NCBI GenBank assembly: GCA_004282895.1
Contig: SHLQ01000010.1
Coordinates: 1-35,189 of the forward strand
Source of the DNA: Acidimicrobiales bacterium
GTDB taxonomy: Bacteria; Actinomycetota; Acidimicrobiia; Acidimicrobiales; SHLQ01
Direction: 5' to 3'
Length of the DNA stretch: 35,189 nt
A model generated the notes under the pieces. It was not told the origin of the DNA, did no database searches, and was given only the letters and a program-made list of their open reading frames with translations. The translations under genes and the position numbers were made by a program. Positions 15,493 to 22,833 of the stretch are shown here, one piece after another; position 1 is the stretch's first letter; each line of letters starts with the position of its first letter.

Positions 15493-16905
15493 ATGGCCTC
15501 CGCCCTTGTCGAACTGACCGCAATCGAGCTCGCTCAGCGAATTGCGAACGGCGAACTCTCGTCGGTCGAGGTGGTGACGGCTCATCTCGATCGGATCGAT
15601 GAGGTGAACCCGACGGTTAACGCCATCGTGTCGATGCGCGCTCGCGACGAGATCATTGCCGACGCGGCCACAGCCGATGCGAGCGAACCCGCTGGACCCT
15701 TGCACGGTTTGCCGGTCGCCGTGAAAGACCTTCAGGACGTCGCCGGATTACGCACCTCGTTGGGGTCGGTCATAACCCCGGATGTGCCCGCCGCAGCCGA
15801 CGGGCTGGTGGCGGCGAGGTTCCGCGCGGCCGGCGCGATCATCGTCGGCAAGACCAACACGCCCGAGTTCGGAACCGGCTCCCACACCTTCAACGAGGTA
15901 TTCGGAACCACCCGGAACCCGTGGAACCTCAACCGCATCGCGGGAGGGAGTAGTGGCGGCGCGGCGGCGGCGCTGGCCAGTCGGATGCTGCCGATTGCCG
16001 ACGGCAGTGATCTGGGTGGCTCCTTGCGAAACCCGGCGGCGATGTGCGGCGTTGTGGGTCTGCGGCCGAGCGTTGGTCGCATCCCGAACCCGGTTGCGCC
16101 AACAACCCACCTCCGTCTGGGTGTGGACGGGCCGATGGGCCGCACAGTCGCGGATGCAGCTCTGGTGATGTCGGCGCTTGCCGGCCCGGACGACCGGGAT
16201 CCGTGGGCGCGGCCTGAACCCGGCGATGCCTTTATGCCGCCACTTCCGACGACCACAACCGCGACGCTCGCCTGGGCTGGTGATCTTGGCCTCTTCACCT
16301 GCGATCCGGAGTCGCTCTCGATCTGCGAGAAGGCCGCCCGATCAATCACGACGGTGGGCGGTGCGTTCGAGGAGGCAGCGCCGGAACTGACTCACGCCGA
16401 ATCGATCTTTCGCGTGCTGCGGGGCGCGGGCTACGCCGGAATGGCCTCGAGGCTTCCCGAGGGAGCACTGGCGCGAACAAAGCAGACCGTGCAAGACAAC
16501 GTGGCCTACGGCGAGAGTCTCTCAGTGGCCGACGTCCTGCAGGCCGAAGAGCAAAAGGCCGACCTACATCGAACCATGAGCGACTTCTTCGACGAGTACG
16601 ACATCCTCGCGCTTCCAACCACCCAGGTGCCTGCGTTCCCGGTCGAAGTCGAATACCCGACCGAGATCAACGACGTCCAGCTGGCCGACTACCTGTCCTG
16701 GATGATGTCGTGTTGCGTGATCACTGCCACGGGGTGCCCGGCCATCTCCATCCCCGCAGGGTTCAACAAGGATGGTCTACCGGTCGGATTGCAGCTCGTC
16801 ACCCGACTGGGTCACGAGCGACAGCTGCTTGAAATTGCGGCTGCCATTGAGGCAGCCCAGCCGTGGCACGGCCGGGCACCTGGCGTGATCTCACATGCCG
16901 AGTGA
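15493..16905 (+). CDS. Amidase signature (AS) family hydrolase
   Basis: A 470-residue enzyme with the full Ser-cisSer-Lys catalytic triad of the amidase signature family: Lys78 in GLPVAVKD, Ser153 in GGSSGGAAAALAS and Ser177 in DGSDLGGSLRNPA. The 75- and 24-residue spacings are those of the family. Other landmarks are GKTNTPEFG and the C-terminal GCPAISIPAGF...GLPVGLQLV. Members hydrolyse carboxamides or serve as GatA. The absence of gatB/gatC nearby and the TTRNPWNLNRIAGG context point to a stand-alone amidase rather than GatA; the substrate is unknown. Its 3' end overlaps the convergent regulator gene by 15 nt. Confidence 0.92.
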   Translation: MASALVELTAIELAQRIANGELSSVEVVTAHLDRIDEVNPTVNAIVSMRARDEIIADAATADASEPAGPLHGLPVAVKDLQDVAGLRTSLGSVITPDVPAAADGLVAARFRAAGAIIVGKTNTPEFGTGSHTFNEVFGTTRNPWNLNRIAGGSSGGAAAALASRMLPIADGSDLGGSLRNPAAMCGVVGLRPSVGRIPNPVAPTTHLRLGVDGPMGRTVADAALVMSALAGPDDRDPWARPEPGDAFMPPLPTTTTATLAWAGDLGLFTCDPESLSICEKAARSITTVGGAFEEAAPELTHAESIFRVLRGAGYAGMASRLPEGALARTKQTVQDNVAYGESLSVADVLQAEEQKADLHRTMSDFFDEYDILALPTTQVPAFPVEVEYPTEINDVQLADYLSWMMSCCVITATGCPAISIPAGFNKDGLPVGLQLVTRLGHERQLLEIAAAIEAAQPWHGRAPGVISHAE

Positions 16906-17238
16906 TTCGATCAGGTCGCCCACGGTGTGCGTGCTTTCCAGCGGGTGTCGGAGTGGGAGATCACCAATCACCTCGTAGCGGTTGCGCCTACCGATGCGCT
17001 GGTGGCGGAGATAGCCGCCGGCTTCAAGTTCGCTGATGATCCGTTGCACGGCGCCCACGGTGATTCCCACCGCATGTGCGATGTCGCGTTGTCGCAGCTC
17101 GGGATTGCGCCCGATCGCAATAAGGACATGAGCGTGGTTGGTGAGAAAGGTCCACGACGGCACGTCTGGTTCAGGGTCGACCAATTCCATGCGCCAATCG
17201 TACCTGTTGCCAAAGGTGGTATCGGAAATTGTCTTCAT
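16891..17238 (-). CDS. Winged helix-turn-helix transcriptional regulator (MarR-like)
   Basis: A 115-residue DNA-binding protein. WTFLTNHAHVLIAIGRNPEL is followed by a recognition-helix region (RDIAHAVGITVGAVQRIISELEAG, cited here only as the segment around residues 51-74) and a wing GYLRHQRIGRRNRYEV, then LPLRHPLE. This is a widespread actinobacterial winged-HTH family. The ATG at 17238 overlaps the antiporter stop as ATGA, so it is probably coupled as the last gene of the five-gene operon; an internal ATG at 17190 would fit the usual family length equally well. A natural hypothesis is autoregulation through the palindrome in the operon promoter (20441-20455). The effector is unknown. Confidence 0.82.
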   Translation of the reverse strand: MKTISDTTFGNRYDWRMELVDPEPDVPSWTFLTNHAHVLIAIGRNPELRQRDIAHAVGITVGAVQRIISELEAGGYLRHQRIGRRNRYEVIGDLPLRHPLESTHTVGDLIESLGM

Positions 17239-19394
17239 ACGCCAGCTTTCTGTGGGACGGGGATATCTCCCGACGTCAGTTGCGGAGTTACCGCGAGGAC
17301 GACGGTGGTATTCGGGCTTCCGGAAATGACCTGTGGAATCGTGTGTCCGAGGAACAGCTCGCCGTCATGCAGCCGGCTCGTTCCGGAAATCACGAGAAGG
17401 TCGGCATCAAGTTCGCGCTGCGCCTCGACGATCGCCGTTGCGGGGTTGTCCGCGTGCTCAACAATCGAGGTTGCGTGGGCACCAACAGTGGTGGCAATGC
17501 GGGACGAGGCGTCCAGAATGCGACGAGCGTCGTCGGTGTGCGGTCCGCCATCGGCCAACAGGGCTTCGATCCGGTTCGCGGGATCGGTCGACACATGCAA
17601 CATGTGCAGACGCGTTCCGAGCCGCGCACTGAGATACGACGCGATCTCCTGAGCGGGTCGGGAGGTGCCACTGCCGCTGGTTGGAACGACGGCACGAGCG
17701 AACGCCCAAGGGAGCCGTTCGAGCGTCGCCGGGGGGCGAACGACGATGACCGGTATCGGTGAACGTCGCAACACCTCCTGCGCAAATGGACTCAGCAGCT
17801 CTTCCTCAGACACCGCCGAGCCGAGCACAATCGCGGAATATCCAAGCTGAGCCTCATCGAGCAGTGCTTCGATTGGATCGTCGGTGTCCACATGTTCATG
17901 GCGGACCGTATGGTCGTGCAGAACGTTCTGATGCGCATAGAGATCAGAGGTCTCGTAGCGACGACGCCCAGCGGTGAACAGTGTCATCTCGCTATCTTCC
18001 GGCCAGGACAGCGACGCGATTTGGGTGGCAAGAAGTGACGCCACGCCACCCCGGGTCGGAACCAGTACGCCGCCACCGTTCACCAATACGTTCGACTCCA
18101 GCTGGTTTTCCAGGTCGAGCCGCTGACGCTCGTCGGGAGTTCCCTCCCAGTTGCGCAGAATGCGCCGAAGAAGCGGCGGTGCGGCCATCGATGTCGCCAT
18201 GGCCATCAGCACCACAATCGTGTACGACCGCTCATTCAGCACACCAAGCGAGAGACCCACAGCCGCGATCACGATCTCGAGAGCACCGCGGGCGTTCAGC
18301 CCAATGCCGAGGGCCGCACCCTCACGGTTGGGCAGCAGCGAAAGTCGCGCACCAAGAAGGGATCCGGCGAACTTGGATACCGACGCCGCAACAACAATGA
18401 TGGCGGCCCACATGATTGTCTCGCCGTCGGCGAGCAGCCCGAGGTCGACGCGCAGACCAGCCGTGGCGAAGAAGATTGGCGCAAAGACTGCGGCCGTCAT
18501 CGTCTCCACGGGACGAATCAATTCATGATCGGCGTACCGCGACCGGGCAAGGATCACACCCGCAATGAACGCACCCAGTACCGCTTCAACGTGGAGCCAC
18601 TGGGTTATGACACCGAAGGTCAGTGCGGTGACGAGGACCACGGTCAGGCCTGAGAGCGGGTCGTTTCCGTTCATGCGGACACGACGCAGGCTGGCGTCCA
18701 CGACGCGCTGTCCAACGGTGAAGGCCAGCGCAAAGAACACGGCGACCCCGATGACGGTGAAGGCCAGCTTGCCGAGCTCAACCCCTCCGGCTTGCGCAAG
18801 CCCAGCGACGAAGCCAAGCCCGATCCAGCCCACGACGTCGTTGGCCATCCCGGCAGCCAGGGTCAGCTGCCCGAAGTTTCGACGCATGAGTCCCATCTCG
18901 GACAGGATCTTGGCGATCACTGGCAACGACGAAATCGACAGCGCGGCGGCGATGAACAGGGCGAATATGTATCGCTCTGTCGAGTCACCGACGAACGCGC
19001 CGGGGATGTACCAACCGACGACGAAGCCCGCGACTGCCGGGACGACGAGGGACCCGGTCGACACGAGGGTCGCGGCACGACCGAGGCGCCGTATCAGCGC
19101 GAGGTCGGTCTCGAACCCCGTCACCACCAGCAGCAGCAACACCCCAATCCATCCAACCGTGAAGAGCATCGCGGTCTGCGCGTCATCTGCGGGGAAGAGC
19201 CAGTCGGTTACACCGGGGGCCAGCCAGCCCAACAGTGACGGCCCGAGCAGAAGCCCGGCCGCGAGCTCACCAATCACCGCCGGCTGGCCGAAGCGCTGGG
19301 CCAGTGCACCCAGGCCTCGAGCCGCGACGAGCAGGACAAGGAGACCCACCCAGAAGACAAGCAATTGGTGTTCGGTTGGAGGATTGAGTGTCAC
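17235..19394 (-). CDS. Monovalent cation:proton antiporter (CPA2-like) with two C-terminal universal-stress (Usp) domains
   Basis: A 719-residue protein. Residues 1-410 form a Na+/H+ exchanger domain of about 12 helices, with GQPAVIGELAAGLLLGPSLLG-type sequence near residues 36-56 and the ion-site helix containing AAGMANDVVGW. The Asn185-Asp186 pair is the ND form generally linked with electroneutral exchange, whereas DD is usual in electrogenic CPA2 proteins. Residues about 440-570 and 575-715 are two Usp-like alpha/beta domains; the second ends GTSRLHDGELFLGHT...VLAV, resembling the nucleotide-binding GxxxG(9x)G(S/T) motif, so ATP or a nucleotide may regulate transport. The start is the GTG at 19394, overlapping the upstream usp stop as GTGA. 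It resembles GerN/KefB-type proteins, but no KTN/TrkA domain is present. Confidence 0.9.
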   Translation of the reverse strand: MTLNPPTEHQLLVFWVGLLVLLVAARGLGALAQRFGQPAVIGELAAGLLLGPSLLGWLAPGVTDWLFPADDAQTAMLFTVGWIGVLLLLVVTGFETDLALIRRLGRAATLVSTGSLVVPAVAGFVVGWYIPGAFVGDSTERYIFALFIAAALSISSLPVIAKILSEMGLMRRNFGQLTLAAGMANDVVGWIGLGFVAGLAQAGGVELGKLAFTVIGVAVFFALAFTVGQRVVDASLRRVRMNGNDPLSGLTVVLVTALTFGVITQWLHVEAVLGAFIAGVILARSRYADHELIRPVETMTAAVFAPIFFATAGLRVDLGLLADGETIMWAAIIVVAASVSKFAGSLLGARLSLLPNREGAALGIGLNARGALEIVIAAVGLSLGVLNERSYTIVVLMAMATSMAAPPLLRRILRNWEGTPDERQRLDLENQLESNVLVNGGGVLVPTRGGVASLLATQIASLSWPEDSEMTLFTAGRRRYETSDLYAHQNVLHDHTVRHEHVDTDDPIEALLDEAQLGYSAIVLGSAVSEEELLSPFAQEVLRRSPIPVIVVRPPATLERLPWAFARAVVPTSGSGTSRPAQEIASYLSARLGTRLHMLHVSTDPANRIEALLADGGPHTDDARRILDASSRIATTVGAHATSIVEHADNPATAIVEAQRELDADLLVISGTSRLHDGELFLGHTIPQVISGSPNTTVVLAVTPQLTSGDIPVPQKAGV

Positions 19395-19897
19395 GCGGCT
19401 TGCCTCAGATCAGGATGTTCGGCGAAGGCGCGAACCTCGAGCTCGTCGAGCCACAGGTCCTGGCTGTTCTCCGTCAGACCTGACATTGGGATCCGAATCA
19501 CCGGACAGTCCACCTGCCGCTGAAGGGAACGCTGCGTGTCGCGACGGCTGAACGGCCGTCGCCGCTTGGGCCCCAGGAGCACAAGCCGAGCGTTCTCTGT
19601 ATGGGTGGAAAGGAGATCGACTGGTCGATCGCTCCCAACAATGGTGGTGGTCCTGTCGACCGGAGCGCCGGCCTGGACCGCGGCGGTGTACACCGTTGCC
19701 CAGTCCGGATTCCCAAGCTGGGTGGCAATGGCCTCACTCGGCCCGTTCTTGATGGCGATCGGCACAGACGCGGCGTGGACTACAACCAGCGATACGTCGG
19801 GTTGGGCTCGCGTGAGGGAGATGCCGTGACGCAGCGCGCCGAGTGAGTCTGCAGCGGAACAATACCCAACGACGATCCTCTTTTTATCCGGAGTCAT
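19391..19897 (-). CDS. Universal stress protein family (UspA-like)
   Basis: A 168-residue soluble alpha/beta protein: KRIVVGYCSAADSLGALRHG at the N-terminus, central VSLVVVHAAS, then ARLVLLGPKRRRPFSRRDTQ and QVDCPVIRIP. The UspA nucleotide motif G-2x-G-9x-G(S/T) is not intact (GPKRRRP replaces it), so it may not bind ATP. The ATG at 19897 was chosen for the GGGAGGA site just upstream; the longer open frame would overlap the small membrane protein gene. It overlaps its neighbours by ATGA (upstream) and GTGA (downstream) and so is tightly coupled to the antiporter that carries two fused Usp domains. A regulatory partnership is inferred. Confidence 0.82.
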   Translation of the reverse strand: MTPDKKRIVVGYCSAADSLGALRHGISLTRAQPDVSLVVVHAASVPIAIKNGPSEAIATQLGNPDWATVYTAAVQAGAPVDRTTTIVGSDRPVDLLSTHTENARLVLLGPKRRRPFSRRDTQRSLQRQVDCPVIRIPMSGLTENSQDLWLDELEVRAFAEHPDLRQAA

Positions 19898-20094
19898 GAG
19901 CCGTCCTCCCACTCGATGTTCAGGCGTGCGTAGTCGTCCTCCTGCCGTTGATCGAGCACAACGGAAAGCCACAGGGGTCCAACGACGGCGGCAAGCGGAG
20001 TCCACGCCCACCGCGGTTCGTCAGGGGAGGAAAGGGTGACGGCGGCGATGACCCCGCACGACATCCAGGCAACAAGAAACAGGAGACTCATCAT
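19894..20094 (-). CDS. Small two-helix membrane protein, unknown function
   Basis: A 66-residue protein I do not recognise. It has two hydrophobic segments (SLLFLVAWMSCGVIAAVTL and WTPLAAVVGPLWLSVVL) joined by a short charged loop SSPDEPRW, and an acidic tail DQRQEDDYARLNIEWEDGS. The first of two consecutive ATGs (20094) follows GGAAGG at 7 nt. The start overlaps the previous stop by one base (TGATG) and its stop overlaps the usp start (ATGA). Size and position suggest a small subunit or modulator of the antiporter, but nothing in the sequence proves it. Confidence 0.68.
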   Translation of the reverse strand: MMSLLFLVAWMSCGVIAAVTLSSPDEPRWAWTPLAAVVGPLWLSVVLDQRQEDDYARLNIEWEDGS

Positions 20095-20417
20095 CACGCC
20101 GCCTTCCCACTCGAAACGAGGGCTGGCCCGCCCGATGGGAGTAGCAATCCGTCGTGCGCTCCGCCCAGCTGGCGAATACGTTCTGCGCACTTCTGGAGTC
20201 GAGTCGAATGGTCGTCATCGAGAAGCGAAACCTCGGCTCGAAGAGAAAGCCGTTCCAGCTCCAAGTCGAGATCAACAAGTTCATTGAGAACTCCGACCTT
20301 GCGGTGGGTCTGTCGGTTCGACTCGATATCCCAGAGGCGACGAGCGGCGATTCGAAGCCGTTCGAGCTCGCTGGAAAGGGCGGTAGGTACTGTGCTGGGA
20401 TGAATGATTGATGTCAT
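20094..20417 (-). CDS. Hypothetical helical protein, first gene of the antiporter/Usp operon
   Basis: A 107-residue soluble protein without recognisable homology to me. Residues about 15-85 are dominated by Leu/Glu/Arg-rich helix-forming sequence (SELERLRIAARRLWDIES, NELVDLDLELERLSLRAE, STRLQKCAERIRQL), suggesting a helical bundle or coiled coil. A Gly/Pro-rich tail follows. The ATG at 20417 has an excellent AGGAGG site 8 nt upstream and lies just downstream of a TTGACA/TATGGT promoter. Its stop overlaps the next start (TGATG). Confidence 0.72.
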   Translation of the reverse strand: MTSIIHPSTVPTALSSELERLRIAARRLWDIESNRQTHRKVGVLNELVDLDLELERLSLRAEVSLLDDDHSTRLQKCAERIRQLGGAHDGLLLPSGGPALVSSGKAA

Positions 20418-20438
20418 GGGTAATACCTCCTGCAATAC

Positions 20439-20466
20439 ACCATACAGAAAGTATGTTTTGTGTCAA
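20439..20466 (-). promoter_or_regulatory. Sigma70-type promoter of the five-gene antiporter/Usp operon
   Basis: On the minus strand TTGACA (20466-20461) and TATGGT (20444-20439) are separated by 16 nt. The AGGAGG site and the ATG at 20417 follow within about 20 nt. The promoter begins only 3 bases beyond the stop codon of the upstream Ca2+ exchanger gene. The AT-rich spacer contrasts with the GC-rich surroundings. Confidence 0.7.
20441..20455. promoter_or_regulatory. Palindromic operator candidate CATAC-N5-GTATG
   Basis: CATAC AGAAA GTATG is a perfect 5-bp inverted repeat with a 5-nt centre. It lies in the spacer and overlaps the -10 element of the promoter above, where a bound dimer would block RNA polymerase. 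The winged-helix regulator ending the operon is the obvious candidate ligand; this is inferred. Confidence 0.45.
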
Positions 20467-20469
20467 GCC

Positions 20470-21576
20470 TTAATTGAGATCTACTTTTGAAAGGTCTGAA
20501 AGCCTGCTTGTGTTCAGGTGTCGCCGGGCGCGGACAATTACAACGACCATGGTGATGATCGTGAGTGGCAGCACAAGCCCCAACATCACGATGGCAAAGG
20601 GTTGTGCGATGCCGTTTCCGGAGCCATCGAGAAACAAGAACACGGTGTACGAGATGTAGTACCCAACGAACACCCCACCCTCCCAGCGATCCAGTGTGTG
20701 ATCCCATGCCACAACGGGAAGGCACGCGATCGCCGCTGCGAGAAGAACCGGGAGATCCAGTCGCAGCGCGTCACTGGAGATCGCGATCCCGTCGGGTGCA
20801 ACCAGCCCGGCAGCCCCAAGGACGAGCAGGATGTTGAAGATGTTCGACCCGACGGCGTTGCCTACCGCCAGATCTGCCCTTCCACGGGTTGCGGCCACCA
20901 GGGTCGTCACGATCTCCGGAGCCGACGTGCCCAGAGCGACCACAGTTAGACCGACGACCAGCTCCGGCAAACCAATCGCTTCGGCAATTCCTTCGGCGCC
21001 CCGCACCACGAATCGTGCGGCGATCGAGAGACCGACAACGGCGACCACAAGCCGAATGATGGAGCCTCGGACGGGCACTCCTTGACTGAGACGACGTCCA
21101 TCGACAGATTCCCCGCGGTCGGACGGGTCTGATCGCGTGGCACGGAGGGTCCACCCCACGAACGCCAGCAGACTCAGCAACATCAACACTCCCTCATGTC
21201 GCTCGATCGCGCCGTCGAGGGAGAACAAGACGAAGGCGACCGACGCGGCGATCATCACCGGAATGTCCGTTTGTACGGCGCGTGTCGTCACCGCAATCTT
21301 CCCGATCACTGCGGCCAGCCCAAGCACCAACAGAACGTTTGAGATGTTGGAGCCGATGATGCTACCTACCGCCAACTCCGTGTCGTTGACCACGATCGCT
21401 TGGCCAACAACGGCCAGCTCCGGTGCTGACGTACCGGCGGCAACGATGGTCAAGCCGATCGCCATTGGCGTGAGACCGAGACGGGCGCCTATGCGGGACG
21501 CGCTGTCCACGAGGACGTGTCCGGCCCCCAGGAGACCAACCAGCCCGAGGAGGAATGCAGCGACGCTGCTCAGCAC
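20470..21576 (-). CDS. Ca2+/Na+ antiporter, CaCA family (YrbG-like)
   Basis: A 368-residue membrane protein with the two signature alpha repeats of the calcium/cation exchangers: GTSAPELAVVGQA...GSIIGSNISNVLLVLGLAA in the first half and GTSAPEIVTTLVAA...GNAVGSNIFNILLVLGAAG in the second. About 10 helices are evident, with an Arg/Asp/Ser-rich cytosolic loop (RATRSDPSDRGESVDGRR) between the halves. The family exchanges Ca2+ for Na+ (some with K+) across the inner membrane, usually exporting Ca2+. The start is a GTG at 21576 without a clear ribosome site; the AT-rich repeat copy at 21608-21675 lies just upstream and could hold its promoter. Confidence 0.93.
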   Translation of the reverse strand: MLSSVAAFLLGLVGLLGAGHVLVDSASRIGARLGLTPMAIGLTIVAAGTSAPELAVVGQAIVVNDTELAVGSIIGSNISNVLLVLGLAAVIGKIAVTTRAVQTDIPVMIAASVAFVLFSLDGAIERHEGVLMLLSLLAFVGWTLRATRSDPSDRGESVDGRRLSQGVPVRGSIIRLVVAVVGLSIAARFVVRGAEGIAEAIGLPELVVGLTVVALGTSAPEIVTTLVAATRGRADLAVGNAVGSNIFNILLVLGAAGLVAPDGIAISSDALRLDLPVLLAAAIACLPVVAWDHTLDRWEGGVFVGYYISYTVFLFLDGSGNGIAQPFAIVMLGLVLPLTIITMVVVIVRARRHLNTSRLSDLSKVDLN

Positions 21577-21607
21577 GTACGTCGCGGGTAGATCGCGTGC
21601 ATTTTCA

Positions 21608-21675
21608 CAACACTGTCACCCTAATAGGCTATTTTGAAAATAGCAATTGTGTTGCACCTATAGATTAATAGCTAT
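21608..21675. repeat. AT-rich 68-bp element, copy 1
   Basis: It aligns with 22653-22721 in the same orientation at roughly 80% identity by eye, including an identical 15-base core TTGTGTTGCACCTAT and conserved CAACA, TGTCAC, AATAGG and GATTA blocks. Internal inverted pairs CAACA/TGTTG and ATAGG/CCTAT are kept in both copies. This copy also has a palindrome GCTATTTT-G-AAAATAGC that copy 2 lacks. It lies 9 bases past the lipoprotein stop codon and 31 bases before the Ca2+ exchanger start. Confidence 0.75.
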
Positions 21676-21684
21676 GTCTGCTGA

Positions 21685-22536
21685 TTATCCGCCGAGGCCA
21701 GCGAACACCTCATTGAGGGTCGTGCCGCAGACGGGTTCGTCCATACGACTGAGGTCGACCGCACTCGGATCGCTGAGCGCGCCGAACTCCCCGACGAGAC
21801 ACTCCGCCGTCTCCACGTCGACACCGAAAATCTGAGCAACAAAAGCCGCCGCTGACGTGAGCTCGGCCTCCGACAGCTCGTCGAAGTCGATGTCATCGAG
21901 GTCGATGCCCAGTTCATCAAGGTCGATGTCCATGTCATCGAGGGTCTCCGTACCGTCGCTGTCGAAGGTGTCGATTCCGCAGACGTCCTCGAGATAGGCG
22001 TCGAAGCGAGCGCCAGCTGCATCCATCTCCGTGGTGTCCATGGCCTCGAACTCCGCCAACGCTCCCTCGCTCATGAAGTTGTAGTCATACTTCTCGGCGA
22101 TCGCCCGCATATCGTCAAAGTTGGCGATGATCACTTCAACGTCGGGCCTGAGCTCGTCGGGCACGGATGGCAGAATGCCGTTCCAGAGCTCCGTGGCGGC
22201 ATCGAAGAAGTCGGCATCGAAAAAGTCGAGGTCTTCGAGGGGGTCATTCTCCTCGAACTCACGGGCGGTGTCGCAGAAGTCTCCGCTGCCTGACCCGCTG
22301 AAATCGGGGTCGGGTTCTTCGTCTTCAGGGTCTGGGTCGTCGGCAGGTACATCGGCCGGCTCGTCGGCGTCGTCGCTACCACCGTCGTCGCTGCCGGAAT
22401 CGTCTCCGGCATCAGAGCCGTCGTCACTCGAACTCGTTCCTTCGTCCAGGACATCGGACACGACCTCTGCGTCCGATCCACCGCAGGCACTCGCGACCAG
22501 TGCCACGATCATCAACGCCAACCACCATTTGCGCAT
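21685..22536 (-). CDS. Highly acidic predicted lipoprotein, unknown function
   Basis: A 283-residue protein starting at the ATG at 22536, which has GGGAGG 6 nt upstream; the frame stays open to 22599, but that extension lacks a better site and would bury the signal peptide. A lipoprotein signal (MRKWWLALMIVALVASAC, Cys18 followed by GGSD) leads to a Ser/Asp/Gly/Glu/Pro-rich linker (about residues 20-78), then a folded part with four spaced Cys (DFCDTA, EDVCGI, AECLVG, EPVCGT) and a very acidic run around LDDMDIDLDELGIDLDD. The Cys could form disulfides outside the membrane. It lies between a Ca2+ exchanger and the Mrp operon and is flanked by two copies of a 68-bp repeat. Cation binding is a guess from its charge. 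Confidence 0.82.
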   Translation of the reverse strand: MRKWWLALMIVALVASACGGSDAEVVSDVLDEGTSSSDDGSDAGDDSGSDDGGSDDADEPADVPADDPDPEDEEPDPDFSGSGSGDFCDTAREFEENDPLEDLDFFDADFFDAATELWNGILPSVPDELRPDVEVIIANFDDMRAIAEKYDYNFMSEGALAEFEAMDTTEMDAAGARFDAYLEDVCGIDTFDSDGTETLDDMDIDLDELGIDLDDIDFDELSEAELTSAAAFVAQIFGVDVETAECLVGEFGALSDPSAVDLSRMDEPVCGTTLNEVFAGLGG

Positions 22537-22833
22537 AACACGCCTCCCGCTTTCTCTTCGGCCACGCGTCCTTGCTGCGGCCAGTCCGTCACTATTCACA
22601 CTACGCCCTGTCGATCCTTGACGAGGCGCTCACATCGATTGCACGACTATCTCAACAGTGTCACTTCAATAGGTTATTTTAAAAAGAGCTGTTGTGTTGC
22701 ACCTATCGATTATATATCTATACCCTGAGAGCACTCGATCCCCACCTCGGCATCACAGACTCTCTGAAAGCTCCGCTCCTATGGCCACATCCTCTGCCAC
22801 ATGCATTAACAAGAACGCCGGAGTTGTGCGCCG
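22537..22833. other. Intergenic region between the divergent lipoprotein and mrp genes
   Basis: These 297 bases carry no convincing gene. They hold repeat copy 2 (22653-22721). A weak promoter reading toward mrp can be drawn inside and just after it: TTGCAC at 22697-22702, an 18-nt spacer and TACCCT at 22721-22726. GGAG at 22820-22823 is a plausible but distant ribosome site for the GTG at 22834. Confidence 0.4.
22653..22721. repeat. AT-rich 68-bp element, copy 2
   Basis: This is the partner of 21608-21675, in the same orientation, with the identical core TTGTGTTGCACCTAT. It lies about 117 bases upstream of the lipoprotein start on the minus strand and about 110 bases upstream of the first mrp gene on the plus strand. 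The two copies bracket a segment of about 980 bp that holds only the lipoprotein gene. Confidence 0.75.

Noticed and set aside
15493-16905. Amidase as GatA of the Glu-tRNA amidotransferase
   Set aside because: The triad is shared, but no gatB/gatC is adjacent and the surrounding motifs look like stand-alone amidases; left as a general amidase.
21608-22721. AT-rich repeat pair as integron attC sites
   Set aside because: The layout is cassette-like, but the ends do not match the RYYYAAC/GTTRRRY consensus and no integrase is present; kept only as an unexplained repeat.
21608-22721. AT-rich repeat pair as a riboswitch
   Set aside because: The strong GCTATTTT/AAAATAGC palindrome of copy 1 is not preserved by compensating changes in copy 2, and strand and position relative to genes are inconsistent.
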